Source: Glaciecola sp947496235
GTDB taxonomy: Bacteria > Pseudomonadota > Gammaproteobacteria > Enterobacterales > Alteromonadaceae
NCBI RefSeq assembly: GCF_050306235.1
Contig: NZ_JBLWFH010000005.1
Location: forward strand, 186,001 to 250,000
Direction: 5' to 3'
DNA length: 64,000 nt
Part shown: in pieces, positions 45,163 through 53,867 of the stretch
How the letters are laid out: each line of letters opens with the position of its first letter
How positions within the stretch are numbered: position 1 is the first letter of the stretch
The notes under the pieces: model-generated
Seen by the model: only the letters and a program-made list of their open reading frames with translations
Database searches by the model: none
What the model was told of the DNA's origin: nothing
Position numbers and translations under genes: made by a program

Positions 45163-48100
45163 ATGCTAAATATATTGGAGAATATCTTGTCTTTTAATAT
45201 GTTCACTTCGAATTTGTTATCAAGTGACATCAATCCTCTGCTATCTATTTTTCAAGATATTCTGAAAGATAAATCGAATACTGATATCGCTGATTTGGCC
45301 CAATTATCATCTTTTGTAGTTTTGGGGATTTTTGCGTTTTTAATTATTTATCTGTTTGTTCTCAAGTCGTCGAAAAACAAACTTGCGCGCAAGCAAGCTG
45401 CCAATGAACAAGATCTGCAAAACTTACCGACAGGCATAGTTACTCTAGATACAGACGGGCGAATCTTGAACGTAAATGGCTATGGCGCCAAGCTCTTAGG
45501 GCGAGAGATAGATAAGTTAAAAGGGCTTAATTTTGCTGAGTTGTTTCGCACAGAAGAAAAAGACAATGTGAATGACGCGCTCAACGCTGAAGAAGCAAAG
45601 ATTCAAGCCACTGCCCGAGCCAGTAATCTGATTCTAGGAATAAATTTGGGCCAGATGACAGCTGCTTCAGGTTATAAACAACGCAGAATAACTTTATTTG
45701 ATATTAATAACTTACAGCGGGCGTATAGCAAAGAAAAACAAACTAATAGACAAACTACTCAACTTCTCCAGCAATCTCAGCTAGGTCGTTTAACAGGTAA
45801 TTTAAAAGATAAACAACTTAAGTTGGATGATATTGCACAAACCATTTGTTGTCATTACGACCATAAAAAGACAGAAGTCGAACTCGGTCAGGTGAGTGAG
45901 CGCGTACATCCAGCTGATGTAGAGTTATGGAAGCGCCTGTTAGATAATTTTGCGCTAAAAGGCCAGGCAAATGAGCAACTAAGGCTATTAACTTCAGATT
46001 GTGTACCTAACGACGAAAACTTAACTTTTTCGCTTTGCCAACTAAAATTATTCGCTATTGGTGAACCCGAAGAAGGTCGCCATAATGCATTTGAAGCTAT
46101 TATTTCTACTTCTCCAGCCTTAGCAGAAAAAACAGAGCAGTTAGTTTTTGCTGAAAATCGCTATCAAGCTATGCTCAATGCAACACCCAATCCAATGTAT
46201 ATCATTAATGATGCTGGGCAGATTATTCAACATAACCATCCATTTAGTTCACTCGCCAGAATCGTAAATCCAAAGGCAAATTCTCAAAATCTATTTGATA
46301 TGGGCGTGTTGCCAGACCAAGCATTGGCGTTGCATAAGAGTACCAATCAACTTTCGAATTTTGCTCAGCAGATTGAGTGTAAATTAGAGTGTCATGATGG
46401 CAGAGTCTTGCAAATTCGTTTGTTTGTTTCTTTCTTCAAGAAAACAGATTATTTAGCCAAAACCGAAACTCGATACGCTATCGGCACTATTGTCGATTTA
46501 ACCCAGTTAGTCGATGCCAAACAACAGCTAGATGAAGAACGTGCCCAATTAGATAATCTATTAAGTTTAGCGCCGGTTGCCATTGCTACAATAGACGCTG
46601 AAGATCGCGTCATCATGGCGAACCACCAGATGCTAGAGCGCTTAAAGTATAGTGAAGGGGAACTTAAGCACGGTAATTTCTATCAATTATTTGCCGATGC
46701 GGCGCAAGCAGGCACTGCCGCGAAAAAGCTGTCGCAAACTGGCCAGTTGAGAGGTTTCCACGCTAAGCTAAAAGATAAAGAAAACAAATTACATCCAAGC
46801 GAACTTCACATTGATCTGATTAATCGAGAGAAACAAGAATATTTGTGTTGGATCGCTGACCGTTCGGATGAACAGTTCCAACAAGACAAGTTTGAAAGTC
46901 TGTTGGAAAACAGCAGTATGCCAATGGCGATTCTAGGTAATGATGGCTTTAGTAAAGTCAATGAAGCTGCAACCAACTTCTTTGCTGCCCGTGATGAATA
47001 TGAGTTACGCAATTTAATGCCATATTCGACTAATTTAAATGCCGACGAATATAAAGCCGACGAGTTAAAGCGACTCATTGATCAAATTAAACTAACTGGA
47101 AAAGTATTTTCTCATACTTGGGAATATCAAGTTGGAGAAACCAAGTTGCCTTGTGAAGCTACTTTTGTGCCGATTTTCAAAGATAAACAATTAGAATCCA
47201 TCTTGTGTATTTGGATGGATAAACGCGAGTTGAAAAAAATCGATCAAGCTAGAATTGAGGCGATCAATTTACAACAAGCGGCGCAACGGGAAATTCAAGA
47301 GAAACAGAAATTGCTCTCTAACAGCCAAGATCAGTTGGCGGATAAAATGCGCTCGTTGGCAAATACCGAACAAAAATTACGTTCAGTACAAGTACAGTTT
47401 GATGAAACCCGTTCCGAATATACGCAGCTTAAAGAACAGCATGAATCAGTTAATGAAAACTTAATGCAGTTACAACATCAGTATACGCAGTCTCGTAACA
47501 TGCTGGCTGATGCTCAGCAAGCAAACCAAGATCTGCAACAGCAACTGGACTCTTCCAGCGAACAAGTGAAAGGCTTAAATCATCAACGTGAACAAATCGC
47601 CGAAGCACTAAGACAAAGTGAAGACAGATACAAAGATGCGAAAGCTGCCCTAGCATTGAGTGAAGAAAATGCCCGTGAATTGCAATCTCAACTGCAAGAC
47701 GAAAAAGGTAAGATGAACACCTTAATTGGGCAAATGACTAAAATGAAGAATGCGGTGTCGGATAAAGATGCGCAAATACATCAGGTCAGCAATCAGATAC
47801 AAGCTTTGCAGTCTCAATTGACCAGTTCAACTAACGTCACTGAGAACTTGAAACAACAGTTGGAAAATCAACGTAAAGCAAGTGAAGAGGCACAAAAGCA
47901 AAAACGCCAGATCGAAGAAACCTATAATTTAGCTCAAGCTGAATTGCGTACAAAAGAACGCCATCTTGAACACATGCAAAGTGAAATGCAAAAGCTGGAA
48001 GAAATGTCGAATCAAGAAAAAGGCGACATGCAAGCCCAGCAAGAAGCCTTGAAACAGGAGCTCTTGGCTAAACAAGATCAATTGCAGTCAACTAAAGATG

Positions 48101-49689
48101 CACTGTTAACAGCACAACAAGCTGCTGAACAAGAGAAACAGGCACGGGATCAACAAGAAGCTGAGTTGAAGAAATTACAGCATGAGTTGTCTGAAGCGGA
48201 AACCCACGCAGCTCAGAAGCAAGCTGAAATGGCGCAAAAAGAACAGCAACGCAGAGAGTTACAAGAAAAGCTTGCCCGTGAGTTGAAAGCCAAACAACTA
48301 CAGTTACAGCAAACAGAGCAAGTTCTTAGTCAGAGCAAACAACAAACTGAAGCAGAAAAAGCTGAAAAAGAACAGCAACGTCAGCTATATGAAAAACTCA
48401 AAGGCGAGTTAAAAGACATCGAACAACGCTCTGCTGAACAAGAAGCTAAGATTAATCAAAGTGACGAGCAGTGGCAGAAAGATAAATCTGCTATGCGCGA
48501 AGAAATTGACGCTAAACGCGAGCAATTGTTACAAACCAAAACTGCCCTTGATGATATTCAACAACAGGCTGATAAAGAGCGTTTAACACGTATAGAGCAA
48601 GAGCAGAAACTTAAACAGCTAGCCCTAGAGTTAAGTGATGTTGAACAACGGGCACAAAAACAACAGCAAATGTTGGAAAGTAGTGAAGAGCAATGGCATA
48701 AGCATCACGCCGAAATTGAACAGCAGAAACAACAATTACAGAAAGCTTTGGCCGAAGCTACAGAACAAAATCAAATGTTGCAAGGTCAGTTAACGGGTAA
48801 GTTAGATGCGCTTAAACAAGCGGAGAATCAGGTTACTGAATCTCAGACGGGTGAACAGGCGTTGCAACAAGAGTTAGAGCAAGCGCGTGCCGCGCGTGAG
48901 GCTTTAGAAGAGAAAATTGCATCTCAAGCTGAAAAAGAAAAACAACTGCAACAGCAGTTATCCGAGCAACAACAGGCAATCGAGGCCAAAGAAGCTTCAA
49001 TTCATGAGTTAGAAGGCAAACAAAAAGCCTTGGCAGACGAGCTAGCAAAAGTGCAGCAGGATTATGCGCAAAGTAAAGAGAGTTTATCCAATCAGCATGA
49101 TAGTCATTCAAACTTATCTACTCAATTAGAGGAATTGGAAAAGGCACTGGCCGATAGCAAGCAATTATTGGCAGATAAAGAAAATGCGCTGCAAAAAGCA
49201 CAGTCGGATTTACAAGACAGCCAAAGCAAGTTGTCGGAACAAGAGGAAGCTTTGATCAGTGCTCACAAACAAGAATTAGAGGACGCTTCTAAGGAAGAAG
49301 GTGCAGCTAGACGACGTCCACAAATTGAAAAATTGGATATGCCACCACGACCAACTGATTGGTTTGATTTATTGCCTTATCTTCAAAAACAAGGTGAGAT
49401 TGAATCACTACCTAAGGCTCTAGCAGAACTGATTGACGGATTAGAATCTAATTTGAGTGAGACTGAATCTGCGATAGTTGAAAACGATGTATCGGGTATA
49501 TTTAGAGGCACCAAAGAGCTTATTAGAATTGCTCATGAGGTAAATTCGGAGGTTCTTACAGATATGCTTTCAGACATCGAAAACGACTGTAAAAGCGGTA
49601 TGGTGGACAACGTGTCAATCCGCTGGCCAGCAGCTAAACAGAGCTTAGAGAAAACCTTAAGAGTGGTATATTCCCACCTGCACGGGTAA
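45163..49689 (+). CDS. Giant membrane-anchored multi-PAS coiled-coil protein with degenerate HPt-like C-terminus
   Basis: 1508 residues from ATG 45163; a TTG at 45187 with GGAG six bases upstream may be the true start. One transmembrane helix (about 50-67) is followed by several PAS-like modules (about 85-175, 325-450, 455-570 and 580-690), for example LPTGIVTLDTDGRILNVNGY, MLNATPNPMYIINDAGQIIQ and LAPVAIATIDAEDRVIMANH. Residues about 695-1385 form a very long Gln/Glu/Lys-rich coiled coil. The last ~110 residues are helical and contain GTKELIRIAHEVNSEVLTDM, reminiscent of an HPt domain (AHxLKG) but lacking the LKG part. No kinase, GGDEF or methyl-accepting domain is present. Probably a scaffold or signalling hub at the inner membrane; no function is known. 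Confidence 0.8.
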   Translation: MLNILENILSFNMFTSNLLSSDINPLLSIFQDILKDKSNTDIADLAQLSSFVVLGIFAFLIIYLFVLKSSKNKLARKQAANEQDLQNLPTGIVTLDTDGRILNVNGYGAKLLGREIDKLKGLNFAELFRTEEKDNVNDALNAEEAKIQATARASNLILGINLGQMTAASGYKQRRITLFDINNLQRAYSKEKQTNRQTTQLLQQSQLGRLTGNLKDKQLKLDDIAQTICCHYDHKKTEVELGQVSERVHPADVELWKRLLDNFALKGQANEQLRLLTSDCVPNDENLTFSLCQLKLFAIGEPEEGRHNAFEAIISTSPALAEKTEQLVFAENRYQAMLNATPNPMYIINDAGQIIQHNHPFSSLARIVNPKANSQNLFDMGVLPDQALALHKSTNQLSNFAQQIECKLECHDGRVLQIRLFVSFFKKTDYLAKTETRYAIGTIVDLTQLVDAKQQLDEERAQLDNLLSLAPVAIATIDAEDRVIMANHQMLERLKYSEGELKHGNFYQLFADAAQAGTAAKKLSQTGQLRGFHAKLKDKENKLHPSELHIDLINREKQEYLCWIADRSDEQFQQDKFESLLENSSMPMAILGNDGFSKVNEAATNFFAARDEYELRNLMPYSTNLNADEYKADELKRLIDQIKLTGKVFSHTWEYQVGETKLPCEATFVPIFKDKQLESILCIWMDKRELKKIDQARIEAINLQQAAQREIQEKQKLLSNSQDQLADKMRSLANTEQKLRSVQVQFDETRSEYTQLKEQHESVNENLMQLQHQYTQSRNMLADAQQANQDLQQQLDSSSEQVKGLNHQREQIAEALRQSEDRYKDAKAALALSEENARELQSQLQDEKGKMNTLIGQMTKMKNAVSDKDAQIHQVSNQIQALQSQLTSSTNVTENLKQQLENQRKASEEAQKQKRQIEETYNLAQAELRTKERHLEHMQSEMQKLEEMSNQEKGDMQAQQEALKQELLAKQDQLQSTKDALLTAQQAAEQEKQARDQQEAELKKLQHELSEAETHAAQKQAEMAQKEQQRRELQEKLARELKAKQLQLQQTEQVLSQSKQQTEAEKAEKEQQRQLYEKLKGELKDIEQRSAEQEAKINQSDEQWQKDKSAMREEIDAKREQLLQTKTALDDIQQQADKERLTRIEQEQKLKQLALELSDVEQRAQKQQQMLESSEEQWHKHHAEIEQQKQQLQKALAEATEQNQMLQGQLTGKLDALKQAENQVTESQTGEQALQQELEQARAAREALEEKIASQAEKEKQLQQQLSEQQQAIEAKEASIHELEGKQKALADELAKVQQDYAQSKESLSNQHDSHSNLSTQLEELEKALADSKQLLADKENALQKAQSDLQDSQSKLSEQEEALISAHKQELEDASKEEGAARRRPQIEKLDMPPRPTDWFDLLPYLQKQGEIESLPKALAELIDGLESNLSETESAIVENDVSGIFRGTKELIRIAHEVNSEVLTDMLSDIENDCKSGMVDNVSIRWPAAKQSLEKTLRVVYSHLHG

Positions 49690-49691
49690 AC

Positions 49692-49830
49692 AAATAATAA
49701 TGGAGCGGTAAGTAAATAATGGAGCCGTAGTTCATTATTTCGGGAAAATATCCTAGGGTTTTTAATTTAGTTGAGAAATAATGAACTACGGCTCCATTAT
49801 TTAAATGAACTACGGCTCCATTATTTACTT
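49692..49830. repeat. Cluster of four inverted/direct copies of a ~25-base palindrome-forming repeat
   Basis: Core GGAGCCGTAGTTCATTATTT. The left copy 49713-49741 and the right copy 49775-49803 are perfect 29-base reverse complements separated by 33 bases. A third copy at 49804-49830 matches the reverse complement of 49710-49736 without mismatch over 27 bases. A degenerate fourth copy at about 49692-49710 reads GGAGCGGTA in place of GGAGCCGTA. It lies exactly between two convergent genes and supplies the TAA stop of the minus-strand one. It may act as a strong bidirectional hairpin. Confidence 0.9.
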
Positions 49831-50241
49831 TCTACCATTCGGTTTGGGGTAGGTTTCTTCTCGGAATTGTTCTTGGCCAGTCATGTCATACATGAAGTAG
49901 CCTTTTATGGTCACGGGTAAAGTGCCGAGGTCATCAAATACCTCGTCCCAGAACTGCCATCCTGCTCTTTTCCCACAATAAAAGTGTAAAAATACATTAT
50001 TTTGTTGTTTTCTTGGGGCACTTTCTAAGAGACAAACTTCCTGTTCGAAAACGCGTTTGTACAAATGAGGTATTTCATAGCCTATCCAATCCATGCTGCA
50101 CTTTATGGCTTTCATACGTTTGGCGTCTGGTTTTTTCTTACGTACACTCGCAGTTGGCCATTGGCTAAAGGCTTCAAACACTAATTTTGCAAGTTCATCA
50201 TCCTGATAGGTCAGTATTAACGAAATATGTATGGCTGACAT
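49825..50241 (-). CDS. Protein of unknown function
   Basis: 138 residues, no signal peptide or membrane helix. Begins MSAIHISLILTYQDDELAKL and has a Cys/Trp-containing C-terminal half (FYCGKRAGWQFWDEVFDDLG). I recognise no family. It starts two bases after the stop of the exported protein gene at 50244, so the two form an operon. Its stop codon lies inside the repeat cluster at 49692-49830, so the present C-terminus may have been set by that element's arrival. Confidence 0.6.
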   Translation of the reverse strand: MSAIHISLILTYQDDELAKLVFEAFSQWPTASVRKKKPDAKRMKAIKCSMDWIGYEIPHLYKRVFEQEVCLLESAPRKQQNNVFLHFYCGKRAGWQFWDEVFDDLGTLPVTIKGYFMYDMTGQEQFREETYPKPNGRK

Positions 50242-50243
50242 TG

Positions 50244-50819
50244 CTAGTTCTTCGCGTCTAATGCCAATAAATCAATCTTTACCAAACATACCGGATAATC
50301 AGGTTCGTATTCATAATCCTCAATATTGGTTAAACAATCAGCGTGGTTATGTTTTTCGCCATCCTGCATTCTTTCAAAAATGGCAGCTCCATCGTCATCT
50401 AGAGCAATCAAACTAGGTAAATAATAATCATAAACCACAAAGGATGCGTGGGTTGTTTGGGGAAATTCAATGAAAGCTTCAGCTTCGTAGATTTGATATC
50501 CAGCATGCCCTTCTTCGGTGGATTCGATGACTAAGTATTTTCCTCCTTGGGAAAACCCCCATAAATACGACTGGCCGACCATGGAGCTTTCTTCGTTAAC
50601 GAGAAAACGAAACCTACCAGCTTGTGTTTTTTCAAATAATAAAAGGTCATCATACATAGGCTCATAACCTTGTGTTCTGGCCTCGCATAATTGGTTGTTA
50701 GAATTAGGAATTGCAAAGCATTCCAACGATAGCGTTTCCGATCCGGCTGTGACAGAAAAGGTCAACAAGCAAACTATGAAGCAACAAGCGGCGGTAAAAC
50801 AAGTTCTAATCGAGAGCAT
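50244..50819 (-). CDS. Exported protein of unknown function
   Basis: 191 residues with a signal peptide (AACCFIVCLLTFSVTAG) and a mature part with two Cys near the start (LECFAIPNSNNQLCEAR) and two near the end (NHADCLTN, DYPVCLVK), possibly two disulfides. It has beta-strand-like text (KYLVIESTEEGHAGYQIYEA) but no family I know. First gene of a two-gene unit with the gene at 49825. Confidence 0.6.
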   Translation of the reverse strand: MLSIRTCFTAACCFIVCLLTFSVTAGSETLSLECFAIPNSNNQLCEARTQGYEPMYDDLLLFEKTQAGRFRFLVNEESSMVGQSYLWGFSQGGKYLVIESTEEGHAGYQIYEAEAFIEFPQTTHASFVVYDYYLPSLIALDDDGAAIFERMQDGEKHNHADCLTNIEDYEYEPDYPVCLVKIDLLALDAKN

Positions 50820-51173
50820 CTTATTCAGTTTCGTTAATAGTTAATTAAGACCATTTCAGTGTAAGAAATATAAAATTATGCCAATCCAAATACAAGGCAG
50901 TCCTGTTTGTTTCAAATCTTTTTAAAATAGTGGAGAGCAATAGAACTTTTCATCATTCAACATTGATTTATATAGATTTATTTCCAAATAGTGAGAAAAG
51001 ATTTCATAGTCTAGCATCCTAAAAGCCCCGTAATCTAATTAACCGATTGATTTTTATTGTAAAAAACAAGTGGTCCGATGTTTGCTGGGTGAATACCATC
51101 AATAAATGCTGATCGTCAATCAAGGAGTTGATCAGCTAACGTTAAAATTTTCCTGTAAATTTCCGGAGTAGTG
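50820..51173. other. 350-base intergenic region
   Basis: No coding frame on either strand. It holds the divergent promoters of the unknown exported gene and the PagL-like gene. The only structure seen is an inverted repeat GCTGATC (51108-51114) / GATCAGC (51130-51136) with a 15-base spacer, 38-66 bases before the deacylase start, which could be an operator or leader hairpin. Confidence 0.5.
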
Positions 51174-51737
51174 ATGTTGTATAGAGTTTTTTCAGTAATT
51201 TTCATTTGCGTTGTTTTTATCCTTCCGTCAAAGCAAGCTCAAAGTGCCGAAATCAGTAATTATTTAGGCGCGGCTTCCATAGAATACATGATGGGTTCAG
51301 GGGACCTACATGGTGTTCGAGCGGCTATTAGATTACCTTTTTACCATGAATTAGATATGCCTTGGATTGGCCCAATAAATGTTGAATATGAACTTAGTGC
51401 CAATGTTTTTGATATTCACGGTAGCTCTAACAATGAGGCAACTTATGGTGCGTCTTTTTCACCTGTATTGGTAAAACGAATAGCAGAATGGCGGAATCAT
51501 TACCCAATAGACCTTGAAGTGGGTATTGGTGTTGCTTATGTGCACGATGAACGTTTTGGCGGTACTGACATTGGTAGTTCTTACCAATTCGAAGATCGAA
51601 TAGGTCTTTCTATGAAACTGGGTGAAGACAGTAATGCGGAAATCGGTCTTCGCTATGTCCACTATTCCAACGGGGGGTTTAACACAAAAAATCCAGGATT
51701 AGATTTTCTTAGTTTTCTCTACTTACAAAGGTTTTAA
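51174..51737 (+). CDS. PagL-like lipid A 3-O-deacylase (acyloxyacyl hydrolase)
   Basis: 187 residues from ATG 51174, which has GGAG five bases upstream; a GTG three bases earlier is too close. A signal peptide (VFSVIFICVVFILPSKQAQSA) precedes an eight-stranded barrel-like sequence. The catalytic motif is present near the end: H163 and S165 in RYVHYSNGGFNTKN. The third residue of the Pseudomonas triad (Glu, 12 residues after the Ser) corresponds to D177 here. PagL removes the 3-O acyl chain of lipid A in the outer membrane and thereby changes outer-membrane permeability and immune recognition. Confidence 0.8.
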   Translation: MLYRVFSVIFICVVFILPSKQAQSAEISNYLGAASIEYMMGSGDLHGVRAAIRLPFYHELDMPWIGPINVEYELSANVFDIHGSSNNEATYGASFSPVLVKRIAEWRNHYPIDLEVGIGVAYVHDERFGGTDIGSSYQFEDRIGLSMKLGEDSNAEIGLRYVHYSNGGFNTKNPGLDFLSFLYLQRF

Positions 51738-51970
51738 TTTACGGAACTTGGAAAAGGGTTTTTGTTCGATTTTTTTGGATAAATTTGCCAATCATATCAA
51801 CAAGTTTTTTAACCTGAGCTCCCTCTAAAGCCGCTAAAAAATATAGTTAACAATATTCAATCGCCAAAAGCGTTGAGTTATCAAGATCAATTTATTATCC
51901 TAAGGTGCTGCGCTAATTTTACCGCACTAACTGCTTTTGCAGTTCAAACTTCAAATTTCAAAGGTAAAAT

Positions 51971-52765
51971 ATGAAATATCCAAGCACGCTTCCAGTAGCA
52001 CAGCGCCTTATCCTCGAGCGGATAGTCGACAGCCTTTCTCAAGATCAACGAATTTTAGCCATAGGCGGTAGTGGTTCCTTTGCTTCAAATTCCATGGACG
52101 AATATAGTGATTTAGATTTGGTTATCGTAATAAACCCTGATAACTATGACGAGGTAATGCAACAAAGGATAAATATTCTAGACACAATTGAAGGTAAAAT
52201 TGCCGCTTTCACAGGTGAGCACGTGGGAGAGCCTAGACTGATAATCAGTTTATTTACTCCAGGCCTAATACACGTGGATTTTAAGTTTGTTTCATTGTCT
52301 GACGCGGCAGCACGCGTAGATGATACGCAAGTTATTTGGGAAAGAAATGGTGTATTAACTGAAATCTATACCAATTCTACCCATCACTATCCTCAGCCTG
52401 ATATTCAATGGATAGAAGATAGATTCTGGGTATGGATGCACTATGCCACAGGTAAAATAGCTCGAGGAGAATATTTCGAAGCATTAGAGTTCTTATCTTT
52501 TTTAAGATTTATAGTGCTTTCGCCTTTAGCTTTAAAGCAACACGGCCTTACACCTTCAGGTGTCAGATGGATTGAAAAGCGATTGCCAGAATTTAGTCAG
52601 CAATTGAAGGCAACAGTCGCGAATGTGAATCGCGAGTCTTTGGTTTCAGCCTATGAAAATGTCATTAGTATCTATTTGGAATTAAGAGAAAATGAGCAGG
52701 TCGAGATTAATCAGCAAGCGCAAACTTTAACGCTAGAATATTTTAAGCAGAAACTAACGAGCTAA
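51971..52765 (+). CDS. Nucleotidyltransferase-domain protein
   Basis: 264 residues. The N-terminal NTP-transferase fold has GGSGSFASNSMDEYSDLDLV with G33, S34 and metal Asp47/Asp49, and a third carboxylate at D103 (LIHVDFKF). A helical C-terminal half follows (about 135-264). This arrangement resembles aminoglycoside adenylyltransferase-like and MNT-like enzymes that move AMP to a small molecule, RNA or protein. No HEPN toxin partner adjoins. Substrate unknown. Convergent with a Fic gene. Confidence 0.75.
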   Translation: MKYPSTLPVAQRLILERIVDSLSQDQRILAIGGSGSFASNSMDEYSDLDLVIVINPDNYDEVMQQRINILDTIEGKIAAFTGEHVGEPRLIISLFTPGLIHVDFKFVSLSDAAARVDDTQVIWERNGVLTEIYTNSTHHYPQPDIQWIEDRFWVWMHYATGKIARGEYFEALEFLSFLRFIVLSPLALKQHGLTPSGVRWIEKRLPEFSQQLKATVANVNRESLVSAYENVISIYLELRENEQVEINQQAQTLTLEYFKQKLTS

Positions 52766-52784
52766 TCTATTCCATCACAACACA

Positions 52785-52802
52785 GGCAACCCCAAGGTTG
52801 CC
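52785..52802. terminator. Hairpin between convergent nucleotidyltransferase and Fic genes
   Basis: GGCAACC, CCAA, GGTTGCC. GC-rich 7-bp stem in a 46-base gap. No T tract on either side. Confidence 0.5.
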
Positions 52803-52811
52803 CATGTAAAA

Positions 52812-53687
52812 TTACACAAATTCAGCAGAATGAATCAATCTTTGTTGTTCGAACTCGTGCGTTGGGGCAACAAATGGTCTAAAACCTTCAATCATGGTTA
52901 ATACATAGAGTGCGCGGTTTGGTCGACCGTTTCCATCTGCAAATCCATGAGTGCGAGTAAAAGCACCAAGAAAATAACAGGCAAAATTGTCCCAATCGTC
53001 ATCAGATAACAAATGGGTACGTGCGCCTATGGTACGAACCATATGGGCAACTTTTCTTTGCATCATTTTTGCAGCGCCTGAACTGGGCCAAGGTTGTTCA
53101 ACATTTAGCGGTCTGCGGTCATGTATAGAGCCTTTAGGAACGAGACGGTCGTGAAGATACTCAAGAGTTTCTAACTGAAAAACCGAACGATTAGAGTGTC
53201 TTGCTTCGATAATGACATTAGCTATCTCCATGACTGACATTTCGTTACTATTTGAGCAACTATCTATCCATTTTGCACCTTTGACTGCGTCAAGATCTCT
53301 TGGGTTCGCACCGTACTGTGCTTCAGGAATTGAATTAGCCGTTGTACGTAAACCCGTAGCGAGTTGGTTTACAAAGGCTTTTCTAAAAATGCCTTCCACA
53401 TATTTACCGGTTCTCAATATTCTGGTTCTTTGTCGCACAAGCATTTGACAAAGGCCAAACTTATCCTCCTCCCAATTCCTACTCGTTAGCACTAGTCCAG
53501 ACAACTTGTATTTATTGGTATACATCCAAAATATGTCTTTAAGAGATTCTTCCGCTATGGGATACCCAATCACGGCTGCTAGTGCATGATACTCTCTTTC
53601 GTTTCTTATGAGCGTTTGAAACTGCGCTAGATTTAGCATAGTTTGCGGCTCGCTAATGCGAATTTTTTTCTTCCCAAACAACGACAT
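52812..53687 (-). CDS. Fic domain protein (putative AMP transferase)
   Basis: 291 residues. The C-terminal part contains HGFADGNGRPNR (H247 to R258), matching the Fic signature HxFx(D/E)GNGRxxR; the usual Pro after His is Gly. The catalytic His and the phosphate-binding GNGR are intact. Fic enzymes commonly transfer AMP from ATP to Ser, Thr or Tyr of a target protein. No inhibitory helix motif is obvious, and no small antitoxin gene precedes it, so how it is restrained is unclear. The N-terminal 130 residues are of unknown type. Monocistronic. Confidence 0.8.
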   Translation of the reverse strand: MSLFGKKKIRISEPQTMLNLAQFQTLIRNEREYHALAAVIGYPIAEESLKDIFWMYTNKYKLSGLVLTSRNWEEDKFGLCQMLVRQRTRILRTGKYVEGIFRKAFVNQLATGLRTTANSIPEAQYGANPRDLDAVKGAKWIDSCSNSNEMSVMEIANVIIEARHSNRSVFQLETLEYLHDRLVPKGSIHDRRPLNVEQPWPSSGAAKMMQRKVAHMVRTIGARTHLLSDDDWDNFACYFLGAFTRTHGFADGNGRPNRALYVLTMIEGFRPFVAPTHEFEQQRLIHSAEFV

Positions 53688-53867
53688 AAGGCAACTAATC
53701 CTTTAATAAAATAGTTCTCAGTTAAACAGATATACTTTTATTGATGAGGGAAAGTTGCAGTTGTTTAAGAAATAATTAGGATAGAAAGTTGCTAGATTCT
53801 TTTTCTTTGGAACGATTAACCATTTTGCGATATTTAAATTTCTAGCGAATAAACCACTTGAGTTTAA

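Noticed and set aside
47248..49300. DNA-level tandem repeats in the coiled-coil gene
   Set aside because: The Gln/Glu/Lys repetition is at the protein level (heptads); I saw no exact DNA repeat units there.
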